64,000 nt of DNA, taken from Aurantibrevibacter litoralis. Its GTDB lineage: Bacteria; Bacteroidota; Bacteroidia; Flavobacteriales; Flavobacteriaceae. The position numbers and the translations under genes were made by a program. The stretch is from positions 1-64,000 of the forward strand of contig NZ_JAYEEQ010000007.1 of assembly GCF_034651555.1 (NCBI RefSeq), written 5' to 3'. Below the pieces are notes generated by a model. That model was not told where the DNA came from and did no database searches. It worked only from the letters and a program-made list of their open reading frames with translations. Positions 8,008 to 17,340 of the stretch are shown here, one piece after another (the stretch's first letter is position 1; each line of letters begins with the position of its first letter).

Positions 8008-9345
8008 TTAGAAAATCATCGAGGCCAAATAAATAAAGAAACCGGCGGCAAGACCCACCACTAGGGTTCCAAGGGTATAGGCTTTATATCCTGTTTTAAT
8101 ATCGATGCCGGAGAATTGGGTCAGAATCCAAAATCCGCTGTCGTTGGCGTGAGAGACGACCATAGCTCCGGCGCCTATTGCGGAGACTACCAAGGCCTTA
8201 TCCAAATCGGAAACAAACCCCAGTGCTGGTAATAGCGGCGCAATGATGGATGCGGTGGTAATAAGGGCAACGGTAGACGACCCTTGCGCTGTTTTTATGG
8301 CTGCACAAAGTAAAAATGGCAGCCATATACCAATATGCGCGCCCGAAAGCGCATCGGCCATAGTAATGGCAATACCACTATTCTGTAAAATAGTGCCAAA
8401 AATACCGCCCGCACCGGTGATTAATAAAATATTCGATGCATCGCCCATTGCCTTTCCTACCCATCCTGTGGTAGAGAGGATTTCTTTATCCAGTTTTTTG
8501 GGGAGTAAAAGTGCAAATAAAAGACCTATTAACAAGGCGATTACCGGCGAACCTATAAAATTGATGATTGCAAAAATGAGGCCGTTGCTACTCCCTTCCT
8601 CGGTTGTAAATTCCATAATGGATTTACTTATAATAAGGGCAATAGGCACAAGAATTGGCAAGAAAGATTTCAGGGCACTTGGTGCCTTCTTAATTTTTTC
8701 CGCAATAATGTCGTCCGATAAATCGGGGTTGGGATCGATATAGTATTTGGCAGCCACGTGTTTTGAATATAGAATGGCTACGAATAAGGATAAAATACCC
8801 ACAACCAATCCAACCATCATGACCAATCCTACGTCGGCACCAATTATCCCTGCCGCGGCAATGGGCCCCGGCGTGGGCGGTATTAACACATGAGATACCA
8901 TTAGTCCCAACAGTAAGGCCACAGCAGTGCCCACAATGGAGAGTCCGGCACGTTTGGTTAAACTTTTATTTAAAGGGGTGAGAATGATAAAACCACTATC
9001 GGCAAACACAGGTATGGAAACAATAAACCCCACAATACCCATGGCCGCATGCACCCTTTTTTTACCGATAACACTAAGGACAATTTCAGCGAGTTTAAAG
9101 GCACCCCCGGATTGCTCTAGAAAGGCACCGATAATAACACCTACTACGATGACGATACCTATTTTACCTAAAGTGCCCCCAAAACCCGTATTAATAGATT
9201 CTACAATTTTTTGCAAATCCATTCCTGAGCTCAGCGCAAAAAATAGGGCTACTCCCAAAAGTGCCAAAAAAGGATGTACATTCCATTTTACGGTAAGTAG
9301 AATAAGAAGCCCGACACTTAAAAGTAACAACAAAAAGGAGATCAT
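8008..9345 (-). CDS. GntP-family permease (gluconate/sugar acid:H+ symporter)
   Basis: A 445-residue inner-membrane protein with about 12 hydrophobic segments and the GntP signature regions: HPFLALLGVALFFALSSGM, GFGGTLGKIGIVIVVGVIIGAFLE and HVLIPPTPGPIAAAGIIGAD, ending with the HANDSGFW motif. The family imports gluconate, galactonate, fructuronate and similar acids. It lies 15 bases downstream of the dehydratase gene on the same strand, almost surely in one operon, so its cargo should be that enzyme's aldonate substrate or a related acid. Confidence 0.9.
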   Translation of the reverse strand: MISFLLLLLSVGLLILLTVKWNVHPFLALLGVALFFALSSGMDLQKIVESINTGFGGTLGKIGIVIVVGVIIGAFLEQSGGAFKLAEIVLSVIGKKRVHAAMGIVGFIVSIPVFADSGFIILTPLNKSLTKRAGLSIVGTAVALLLGLMVSHVLIPPTPGPIAAAGIIGADVGLVMMVGLVVGILSLFVAILYSKHVAAKYYIDPNPDLSDDIIAEKIKKAPSALKSFLPILVPIALIISKSIMEFTTEEGSSNGLIFAIINFIGSPVIALLIGLLFALLLPKKLDKEILSTTGWVGKAMGDASNILLITGAGGIFGTILQNSGIAITMADALSGAHIGIWLPFLLCAAIKTAQGSSTVALITTASIIAPLLPALGFVSDLDKALVVSAIGAGAMVVSHANDSGFWILTQFSGIDIKTGYKAYTLGTLVVGLAAGFFIYLASMIF

Positions 9346-9360
9346 AATTCGTGATTTTGT

Positions 9361-11091
9361 TTAGTGTGCATCCCGCGTTACGGCTTCTGTTGATTTCCCC
9401 CGAAGAAAATCAAGATCGGCGCCAAGATGCGCTTGCTGCACTGTTTTTGTGTATAGACTTACATACCCTCTTTCCAATACCGGTTTTGGGGCTTCCCAAG
9501 CAGTGCGTCGTTTTTGAAGCTCTTCTTCGCGGACTTCCAAATGCAATTTTCGGCCCGGGACATCCAGAACAATGTAATCACCGGATTGCACCAGACCCAA
9601 AACCCCTCCAATGGAGGATTCGGGCGAAACGTGTAGTACTACCGTGCCAAAGGCTGTACCACTCATTCTACCATCGGAGATGCGTACCATATCTTTAATT
9701 CCTTTTTGAAGCAATTTCTCCGGAATTTCCATATTACCTACCTCGGGCATTCCGGGATACCCAACCGGACCCACCCCTTTTAGAACAAGAACACTATCTT
9801 TGTCTACTTCCAATTCAGGATGGTCTACATTGGCTAAAAAATCTTCAATAGTTTCAAAAACCACGGCTTTCCCCCGATGACTCATTAGTTCGGGCGTTGC
9901 CGCAGAAGGTTTAATAACGGCACCATTTTCACAAAGATTTCCGTAAAGTACCGCAATACCTGCTTCTTCCAAAAATGGGGTTTCAATATTCGCAATAACC
10001 TCCGGATTGTAACATTCTGCTTTTTCGTTGTTTTCGCCTATAGGTTTACCGTTTACGGTTAGGGCATGGTTATGCAGGTGAGCTTTCATTTGTTTAATGA
10101 CTACGGGGAGACCGCCGGCATCAAAAAAATCTTCCATTAGAAATTTACCGGAGGGCATTAAATTGACCAAAAGTGGAATTTTACTTCCGAGGGTATCAAA
10201 TTCCTTCAGATCTAACTTCACACCAATTCTTCCTGCTATGGCCAGTAAGTGAATGATGAAATTGGTAGATCCACCCACGGCGGCATTTATTTTAATTGCA
10301 TTTTCAAAGGCCTCTTTGGTTAGTATTTTAGACAATTTTAAATCCTCTTTAACCATAGCCACAATGCGCCGACCAGAGAGTTGGGCCATCACTTTTTTAC
10401 GCGAATCTACTGCAGGTATTGCAGCAGCCCCTGGAAGCGTAAGGCCAAGTGCCTCAACCATACAGGCCATGGTTGATGCGGTACCCATGGTCATACAATG
10501 ACCTGCGCTGCGTGCAGAACATATTTCGGCTTCAGTTTGATCCTCAGGAGTAAATCCTTCATTTTTTATTTTGTCTTTTAACGTCCAGACAAAGGTTCCC
10601 GAACCAATACGTTCTCCTTTGTACTTTCCGTTAAGCATGGGGCCGCCGGGCACAACAATGGTGGGCAAATCTACACTGCATGCGCCCATGACGGTGGAAG
10701 GGGTGGTTTTATCACAGCCTGTTAATAGCACAACACCATCGAGTGGATTCGCTCGGATGGATTCCTCGGTATCCATACTGGCCAAATTTCGAAAGAGCAT
10801 GGCTGTAGGACGCATGAGTACTTCACCCAAACTGGTCACCGGAAACTCAAAGGGTACGCCACCGGCCTCTAGGACTCCTTTTTTAACAAATTCAGCAAAC
10901 TCCCGCAAATGCCCGTTACATGGCGTTAATTCGGACCAGGTATTGCAAATTCCAATGACGGGTCTTCCTCGAAAATAATCGTCCGGATACCCCTGATTGC
11001 GTAGCCAAGAACGATGAATAAATCCTGATTTTGGGTCTTTTGGATTAAACCAATCTTCGCTCCTTAATTTCTTTTTAATGTCTTTTGCCAT
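9361..11091 (-). CDS. IlvD/Edd-family dehydratase, sugar acid (aldonate) type
   Basis: The enzyme removes water from a sugar acid or dihydroxy acid using an Fe-S cluster. Likely cluster cysteines are in GICNTWSELTPCN, LTGCDKTTP and SARSAGHCMTMGTASTM, and the C-terminal RISDGRMSGTAFGTVVLH is diagnostic. Length (576) and the opening SEDWFNPKD match L-arabinonate/D-xylonate/fuconate-type dehydratases better than the valine-pathway IlvD. Its neighbours are a GntP sugar-acid permease downstream and a divergent SDR, which supports oxidative sugar-acid catabolism. The exact substrate is not determined. Confidence 0.85.
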   Translation of the reverse strand: MAKDIKKKLRSEDWFNPKDPKSGFIHRSWLRNQGYPDDYFRGRPVIGICNTWSELTPCNGHLREFAEFVKKGVLEAGGVPFEFPVTSLGEVLMRPTAMLFRNLASMDTEESIRANPLDGVVLLTGCDKTTPSTVMGACSVDLPTIVVPGGPMLNGKYKGERIGSGTFVWTLKDKIKNEGFTPEDQTEAEICSARSAGHCMTMGTASTMACMVEALGLTLPGAAAIPAVDSRKKVMAQLSGRRIVAMVKEDLKLSKILTKEAFENAIKINAAVGGSTNFIIHLLAIAGRIGVKLDLKEFDTLGSKIPLLVNLMPSGKFLMEDFFDAGGLPVVIKQMKAHLHNHALTVNGKPIGENNEKAECYNPEVIANIETPFLEEAGIAVLYGNLCENGAVIKPSAATPELMSHRGKAVVFETIEDFLANVDHPELEVDKDSVLVLKGVGPVGYPGMPEVGNMEIPEKLLQKGIKDMVRISDGRMSGTAFGTVVLHVSPESSIGGVLGLVQSGDYIVLDVPGRKLHLEVREEELQKRRTAWEAPKPVLERGYVSLYTKTVQQAHLGADLDFLRGKSTEAVTRDAH

Positions 11092-11265
11092 GTATTCAAA
11101 TTATATTTCGAAAATTACTACTTTAATTTGTGAATATGATAATTAAGGAATGAAAGTATCCACTTTATCACAATAATCAAAATAGAAGTGTATTAAATTC
11201 ATAGGGTTGTCATTCAGATTCTACGTATCTTAGACGTTTAGAACACAACAACGAATGTACACCAT

Positions 11266-12012
11266 ATGAATCAGCAATGGCAACATAAAACAGCCGTAAT
11301 TACCGGAGCAGCTAGCGGATTGGGAAAAGCGTTAACACAGCAACTTTTACTATTTGGAGTTAAGGTAGCTGCCCTAGACATAAATAAGGATATCTTAAAT
11401 CCTTCTTTTTTTGGAAGCCATGAACAAGTGTTTCCTTATGTCGTTGATTTGGTCGATGAAACTGCCGTGAAACAGGCATTTGAAGATTTTTATCAAAACG
11501 TTTCCCGAATAGATATCTTAGTAAATTGTGCCGGCATCACGGGGGTTACCAATATAAAGAGTCATGAGGTAGCCTTGGCCGACTTTAATCGGGTTATGGC
11601 GATAAATGTAGTGGGAACGTTTAATAGTTTTAAAGCGGTTGTTCCGCATATGCTACGTAATAATTATGGCCGTGTACTTCATGTGGCGTCTATTGCGGGC
11701 AAGGATGGTAATGCCGGTATGCTAGCCTATTCTACCTCTAAAGCTGCGGTTATAGGGATGACCAAGGTGCAAGGTAAGGAGTATGCCGAAACAGGAATTC
11801 GAATAAACGCCATTGCTCCTGCGGTGATACAAACGGAAATGTTAGATGGGATGCCCCAATCGCAAATCTCTTATATGACCGACAAAATACCCATGAAACG
11901 CTGTGGTACCCTAGAAGAATTTGTAAACGCCGCCTGCTTTATTATTTCGGACGACAATAGTTTCAGTACCGGATTTACTTTTGACCTTAGTGGAGGAAGG
12001 GCTTTGTATTAA
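11266..12012 (+). CDS. SDR-family NAD(P)-dependent oxidoreductase
   Basis: A classical 248-residue short-chain dehydrogenase. The nucleotide-binding motif is TGAASGLGKAL (about residues 14-24), VNCAGITG follows, the catalytic serine lies in HVASIAGKDG and the catalytic YSTSK comes after. The C-terminal region (SFSTGFTFDLSGG) is standard. It diverges from the dehydratase/GntP operon across a 174-bp intergenic region, so it probably oxidises a sugar or keto-deoxy sugar acid in the same pathway. A weak promoter candidate (TTG at 11207, TATCTTAG at 11226) lies upstream. Confidence 0.85.
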   Translation: MNQQWQHKTAVITGAASGLGKALTQQLLLFGVKVAALDINKDILNPSFFGSHEQVFPYVVDLVDETAVKQAFEDFYQNVSRIDILVNCAGITGVTNIKSHEVALADFNRVMAINVVGTFNSFKAVVPHMLRNNYGRVLHVASIAGKDGNAGMLAYSTSKAAVIGMTKVQGKEYAETGIRINAIAPAVIQTEMLDGMPQSQISYMTDKIPMKRCGTLEEFVNAACFIISDDNSFSTGFTFDLSGGRALY

Positions 12013-12118
12013 ATTCGAGATTTATGGTTGATACATAGGAACGTATCCATTATAGGTTGTTTTTCTTAAAAACCTTACATTTTATCCAAGGTTAGGTAAC
12101 GACCAAATGAATATTTCA

Positions 12119-12126
12119 TAACTTTG
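12119..12126 (+). promoter_or_regulatory. Possible -7 promoter box for the haem-binding gene
   Basis: TAACTTTG matches TAnnTTTG exactly, about 115 bases before the ATG at 12241. No -33 element is clear. Confidence 0.35.
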
Positions 12127-12240
12127 GGTTAAACCTTTTAGGTATAAAATCAATCCAATAAAAATGGGGTGTGTTTTTATTTTTTTGAGACGAAACCCAT
12201 GTACCTTTCTAGAAATTAAATAATTTAAATAGGAGTTGTT

Positions 12241-12735
12241 ATGTTAAAAAAAATAGGCATAGGCTTGGCTGTTGTGTTTATTGGGATTCAATTTATTCGT
12301 CCTGAAAAAAATCTTTCCAACGATCGTACGTACGACATAGGTCAAAAATACGCAGTGCCAGAAGAGGTAAACGCCATTTTAAAAGTTTCCTGTAATGATT
12401 GTCATTCTAATAAAACGGAATATCCGTGGTATGCAAATATACAGCCGGTAGCCTGGTGGCTCAATGATCATGTGGTAGATGGGAAACGCCATCTCAACTT
12501 TTCTAGTTTTACCAAGCTTCCCATTGCGGTTCAAAACCATAAGTTTGAAGAAACCATAGAAATGGTAGAAGAAAACGAAATGCCGCTTCCGTCCTATACC
12601 AATTTTGGGTTGCATAAAGAAGCCAAACTTACCGATGCGCAGCGTGCCTTGGTTATTGAATGGGCAAAAGCGCAAATGACCCATTTAAAAAACACCTATC
12701 CGGCGGATAGTTTGGTGCTGAAACGAAGATCGTAA
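12241..12735 (+). CDS. Haem-binding-domain protein (c-type haem, CxxCH)
   Basis: A 164-residue protein with an N-terminal signal/anchor (MLKKIGIGLAVVFIGIQFI) and one haem c attachment site, CNDCH (about residues 51-55), in the context SCNDCHSNKTEYPWYANIQP. This is the pattern of the small Bacteroidota haem-binding domain family (pfam Haem_bd). It is exported to the periplasm or outer face of the inner membrane and likely carries electrons. The next gene downstream encodes a haem c-bearing sorbosone dehydrogenase-like enzyme, so it could be its electron acceptor; that pairing is inferred from proximity (272 bases). Confidence 0.8.
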   Translation: MLKKIGIGLAVVFIGIQFIRPEKNLSNDRTYDIGQKYAVPEEVNAILKVSCNDCHSNKTEYPWYANIQPVAWWLNDHVVDGKRHLNFSSFTKLPIAVQNHKFEETIEMVEENEMPLPSYTNFGLHKEAKLTDAQRALVIEWAKAQMTHLKNTYPADSLVLKRRS

Positions 12736-13007
12736 CCCGCACCTAAAACCGGATGTAGTCCCTAACACAATGCAATAGGCTTTGCTACTTCGTTGTTTTG
12801 AAAAAGAATTAGGAGACAAATCGAGTTTCACTTGTACAAATGTCTCCTTACAAAACGGCTTATTTTTAAGATGGATCGCTTTTTGTTCAGAGGTTTGCCA
12901 TCACAATATCGAGTAAAATCGTTAAGGAAAAATCAATTTCAATATATAATTGTTTCAATTTGATTACTTTTAAACGCTAAAATCAACAATTCAATCAAAA
13001 CTAATTT

Positions 13008-16000
13008 ATGAAAAATTATTTTTTAACGGCGCTCGCGTGCTGTTTGATTTTGTTTGTAGGCTGTACCGGCAAACAACGAGAGGGAAATGCAAAAGTATTG
13101 GTATTTTCCAAAACCATGGGTTTTAAACACGCTTCCATTCCCAAAGGGATTGAAGCACTTCAGAAATTGGGCTCTGAAAATAATTTTCAGGTAGATACCA
13201 CAAAAAATGCGGCACTATTTACCGATGAAAACTTACAGCAATATTCGGCCATCGTTTTTTTAAGCACAACAGGCAATGTACTAGATGCCAAGCAAGAAGC
13301 TGCTTTTGAACGCTACATACAAGCAGGTGGCGGTTTTGTTGGCATACATGCCGCTACCGACACCGAATATGATTGGGGCTGGTATACCAAATTGGTGGGA
13401 GCCCAGTTTTTGAGCCATCCGTCCGGTACTCCCGAGGCGGACTTTATTATCACAGATCGCAATTTTCCGGCTACCGAATTTTTTACGGATACGGTTTGGC
13501 ATCGCACGGATGAACTTTACAATTACAAAAACATGAACCCCGATGTAAATGTGATAATGACATTGGATGAATCTACCTATGAAGGCGGTCAAAACGGTGA
13601 CCACCATCCTATAGCATGGTATCACGAATATGATGGCGGCAGGGCGTTTTATACCGGTGGCGGACATACAGACGAGAGTTACACGGAGGACTTGTTTTTA
13701 AAGCATGTATTGGGCGGTATTCAATACGCTATCGGCAAGAATGAAATTCTGGACTACGGAAAGGCCACTTCTCAAATTCCACCCGATACCAACCGTTTCA
13801 GTAAAGTACCTTTAGTAGGAGGTGATTTTTTTGAACCTACGGAAATGACCATATTACCCAATAACGACATTTTAATTGGGCAGCGTAGAGGTGAAATATT
13901 ACATTATAGTGCCACTACCAACGAAATGAAGCAAGTGGCACTCTTAGATGTGTATTTTAAAACGTTACAGACGCCCGGAGTAAATGCCGAGGAAGGATTG
14001 ATGGGGCTTCAAAAAGATCCCGATTTTGCTGTGAATAATTGGGTATATGTTTATTATGCGCCTACAGGAGAGGCATGGACTAATCGGTTATCGCGCTTTA
14101 AATTCATAGATGGTGTTTTTGATACCGCTACCGAGCAAGTTATATTAACGGTAGACAGTCAGCGCGAAATTTGTTGTCATACTGGAGGTTCCATAGCTTT
14201 TGGCCCAGATAATTTACTGTATTTATCTACAGGAGACAATTCTACTCCTTTTAATGAAAAGGATCAGAAATACGTAAATAATGGTTTTGCGCCTTTGAAT
14301 GACGCTCCCGGGCATGAACAATTTGACGCGCGAAGATCATCTGCAAATACCAACGACTTAAGAGGAAAAATACTGCGTATAAAAGTCAACGAAGACGGTT
14401 CGTACGATATTCCGGAAGGGAATTTGTTTCCGGTAGGCACCGACAAAACCCGCCCCGAAATTTACACCATGGGGCACCGAAACCCTTACCGTATTTCGGT
14501 AGATCCCAAAAACGGCTATCTGTTTTGGGGTGATGTAGGACCGGATGCCCGAGCAGATAGTCTGGGTACCCGTGGTCCAAAAGGCTACGATGAAATGAAT
14601 TTAGCGATTAAAGCCGGTAACTTTGGATGGCCTATGTTTATAGGAAACAATAGCGCCTACCATAACTACAATTATGAGACAGGCGTATCCGGAGAAGCTT
14701 TTGACCCGGCCAAACCGATTAACGATTCCAGAAACAATACGGGCTTACGGGAATTACCTCCTGCCGTTCCTGCATATGTGTATTATCCCTACGACGAAAC
14801 CCCTAGTTTTCCGCAAGTAGGTACCGGCAGTAGGAACGCCATGGCAGGGCCTACTTATTATTCCGATTTATTTCCCAACGGAGGTAGCCTACCAGCGCAT
14901 TACAACGGTAAAACCATTATTTATGAATGGATGCGTGGTTGGATGTTCGCTGTGAGTCTATTTAAAGATGGCACCTTTAATAAAATGGAGCCGTTTGCGT
15001 CTGACATTAAATTAAGTAATTTAATTGATATGGAGCTAGGACCGGATGGGCGCCTCTACCTTTTGGAGTATGGCAGCGGATGGTTCTCCAAAAACGACGA
15101 TTCCGGTTTAAGTTATATTGAATTTAACGGTGGCAATAGACCTCCGGTAATCGATAATCTCATCGTGGATACAGACACCGGAAAACTTCCATTAACCGTA
15201 ACCGCAAAGGTAACGGCAGAAGATTTGGAAGGCGACAGTGTATCCTATCTTTGGGATTTTGGCAATGGTGATACTAAGGAAACAACTGTTCCGGAAGTAG
15301 CCTATACCTATGAAAATGGGGGCGATTATAAACTGTCTGTTGAAGTTAAAGATACGAAAGGTGCCAGTGCCAATAGCAGTTCCGTGTCTATAGTGGCGGG
15401 CAACTCCAGACCCCAAGTTACTATAGATTTACAAGGCGGTAATTCTTCATTCTTTATAGCAGGACAACCCATTTCGTATAAGGTAAACGTTACAGATGCG
15501 GATGGTACCGAAGATATCGATTTAGATAATGTATTTGTTTCTGTAGACTATATGGAAGGCATGGATCAGGCCAATAATTCGTTAGGGCATCAACAGGTAT
15601 CTGCTGCCGTTACCGGAAAGGCACTTACCGAAGGCATGGATTGCAAATCGTGCCATAAGGAGGCCGAAAAATCGATAGGCCCCAGTTATCTTCAAATCGC
15701 AGAGAAGTATAAAAATGACAGAAGAGCCACCGCCTATCTGCAAAAAAAGATTGTATCCGGAGGTTCAGGCGTTTGGGGCGAAGTAGCCATGGCTGCGCAT
15801 CCTAACATTACAGATGATGAAACACGGCAAATAGCCTTGTATATACGATCACTGGCCGATAGTGGTGCCAAGCAAAAATCATTGCCATTAGAGGGGCGTA
15901 TTGTGCCAAACCCGACACCTACAGATAATGCCCTTATCATAACAGCCAGCTATACCGATAAGGGTATAAACGGAATACGTCCGCTAACCGGAGTAACATC

Positions 16001-16418
16001 GATCGCCCTGCAAGGAAGCACGGTTAAATTTTCCGGAAAAACCAAGGTAGAAGGATTTTCTCCCGTTTCTTTCGGAGGCATGGATTTGTTAATACTTCCT
16101 TCTGGCGAAGGTTGGTTTGCGTTGAAGGATATCGATTTAAAAGGGGTTTCTTCGGTAGTGCTTACAGCAATGTGGCAACAAACACCAACCGCAGGGGCCG
16201 ATTTTGAAATGCATTTAGATGCCCCGGATGGGCCATTACTAGGAAAAGGAAGTATGCCGAAACCGGCACCCGGTCAGCCGGCAGGAACAGTTACCATCAA
16301 GCTAGATAAACCGGTGGCCGATAAAGCCCAAGAAATTTATTTTGTGTACAAACCCAAAGCGGATGCCGAAGCTCCCGGAATGATGGCTTTTGTCAATGCC
16401 AAATTCAACGGAAAATAA
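13008..16418 (+). CDS. ThuA-sorbosone dehydrogenase-PKD-cytochrome c fusion lipoprotein
   Basis: A 1136-residue exported protein with a lipoprotein signal (LILFVGC). In order: a ThuA-like domain (about 28-245; FVGIHAATDTEYDW and GGGHTDESY), a GSDH-type PQQ-dependent glucose/sorbosone dehydrogenase beta propeller (about 265-700; EEGLMGLQKDPDF, GPDNLLYLSTGDN and MGHRNPYR), a PKD domain (about 710-795; LWDFGNGD) and a second Ig-like segment. A class I cytochrome c domain follows with CKSCH at about 879-883 and a distal Met region VAMAAHP. A C-terminal CBM6-like domain ends the protein. It would oxidise a sugar or sugar-like lactone at the cell surface and pass electrons to its own haem. It lies 49 bases before the ebo cluster start with no visible terminator. 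Confidence 0.85.
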   Translation: MKNYFLTALACCLILFVGCTGKQREGNAKVLVFSKTMGFKHASIPKGIEALQKLGSENNFQVDTTKNAALFTDENLQQYSAIVFLSTTGNVLDAKQEAAFERYIQAGGGFVGIHAATDTEYDWGWYTKLVGAQFLSHPSGTPEADFIITDRNFPATEFFTDTVWHRTDELYNYKNMNPDVNVIMTLDESTYEGGQNGDHHPIAWYHEYDGGRAFYTGGGHTDESYTEDLFLKHVLGGIQYAIGKNEILDYGKATSQIPPDTNRFSKVPLVGGDFFEPTEMTILPNNDILIGQRRGEILHYSATTNEMKQVALLDVYFKTLQTPGVNAEEGLMGLQKDPDFAVNNWVYVYYAPTGEAWTNRLSRFKFIDGVFDTATEQVILTVDSQREICCHTGGSIAFGPDNLLYLSTGDNSTPFNEKDQKYVNNGFAPLNDAPGHEQFDARRSSANTNDLRGKILRIKVNEDGSYDIPEGNLFPVGTDKTRPEIYTMGHRNPYRISVDPKNGYLFWGDVGPDARADSLGTRGPKGYDEMNLAIKAGNFGWPMFIGNNSAYHNYNYETGVSGEAFDPAKPINDSRNNTGLRELPPAVPAYVYYPYDETPSFPQVGTGSRNAMAGPTYYSDLFPNGGSLPAHYNGKTIIYEWMRGWMFAVSLFKDGTFNKMEPFASDIKLSNLIDMELGPDGRLYLLEYGSGWFSKNDDSGLSYIEFNGGNRPPVIDNLIVDTDTGKLPLTVTAKVTAEDLEGDSVSYLWDFGNGDTKETTVPEVAYTYENGGDYKLSVEVKDTKGASANSSSVSIVAGNSRPQVTIDLQGGNSSFFIAGQPISYKVNVTDADGTEDIDLDNVFVSVDYMEGMDQANNSLGHQQVSAAVTGKALTEGMDCKSCHKEAEKSIGPSYLQIAEKYKNDRRATAYLQKKIVSGGSGVWGEVAMAAHPNITDDETRQIALYIRSLADSGAKQKSLPLEGRIVPNPTPTDNALIITASYTDKGINGIRPLTGVTSIALQGSTVKFSGKTKVEGFSPVSFGGMDLLILPSGEGWFALKDIDLKGVSSVVLTAMWQQTPTAGADFEMHLDAPDGPLLGKGSMPKPAPGQPAGTVTIKLDKPVADKAQEIYFVYKPKADAEAPGMMAFVNAKFNGK

Positions 16419-16467
16419 GGGATGAATTTTAAAAAAAGAATACGAATTTTTGTATGAAGAGATAGGC

Positions 16468-17340
16468 ATGGCAGCAGAAGAGAATAAGTTTCATTTTTTG
16501 GATCGCATCACGGAACTGAGGGCGTTGGTTACCGCCAATACCACTCCAGATGTAACCCAATGGATAGATGGAAAACTTCATAAAATTATATCGGAGACAT
16601 CCACTAAAGAATTGTATCTCACGTATAGTCTTTTGGCGTCCAAACTTAGTGCAAACAAGCCACTTGAATCTTATGACGGGGGTTCTGTAGGAGCCTACCT
16701 TAAGGAACATCATGCCAATGCGCTAGAACTGGGTAGGTTATATCTTTTGGTTCATGTGCTGGAGAAGGATGATGCTTTTGTAACGCCCGTGTTGCACATT
16801 ATCCAAATCGCAGATAAGGAGGAACTTATAACCTTTTTAAAGTATTTAATTATCCTGCCCGGGGCAGCGCGTTTTAAAACTGCAGCCGTGGAAGCCTTAC
16901 GAACCAATATTGCAACGGTTTTTGATGCCATTGCCTTGCACAATCCATATCCACAGATGTATTTTAATGAACAAGAGTGGAACCAGATGTACTTAAAGGC
17001 CGTCTTTATTCAAAGGCAGTTAGAAGATATTCAAGGCATAGATGAACGGGCGAATGAAGATTTAGCCCGAATTATTTCGGACTATGCGCATGAACGATGG
17101 GCGGCATCCAGACCTATAAATCCGTATTTCTGGAGACCCGTAACCCATTTTCTAGAAGGTATACTATTGGATGATATGAGGCGTTTATTAAATAGTACAG
17201 ATTCCTCCGATCAAAAAGCCGGAGCTCTTTGTTGTTATCACTCACGTAATCATATGGCAAACGTATTGTTACATGAGTATCCGGAATTAGTAGAAAGGAT
17301 TAAAACTAAAAAGCTTAGTTGGGAAACCATAAATGATTGA
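16468..17340 (+). CDS. eboA: EboA-domain protein
   Basis: An all-helical protein of 290 residues, the first gene of an ebo cluster. Recognisable regions are RFKTAAVEALRTNIATVFDAIALHNPYP, where PYP and the following FNEQEWNQMYLKAVFI are strongly conserved in EboA, and CCYHSRNHMANVLL near the C-terminus. The biochemical role is unknown; the cluster has been linked in cyanobacteria to moving a scytonemin precursor to the periplasm. I start at the ATG at 16468; a TTG at 16450 extends it by six residues. It overlaps the next gene by 8 bases, indicating translational coupling. Confidence 0.85.
   Translation: MAAEENKFHFLDRITELRALVTANTTPDVTQWIDGKLHKIISETSTKELYLTYSLLASKLSANKPLESYDGGSVGAYLKEHHANALELGRLYLLVHVLEKDDAFVTPVLHIIQIADKEELITFLKYLIILPGAARFKTAAVEALRTNIATVFDAIALHNPYPQMYFNEQEWNQMYLKAVFIQRQLEDIQGIDERANEDLARIISDYAHERWAASRPINPYFWRPVTHFLEGILLDDMRRLLNSTDSSDQKAGALCCYHSRNHMANVLLHEYPELVERIKTKKLSWETIND

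Noticed and set aside
12811..12848. AGGAGACA/TGTCTCCT inverted repeat as a terminator
   Set aside because: Eight-base stem with a 22-base loop and no T run; it may be a weak structure only.
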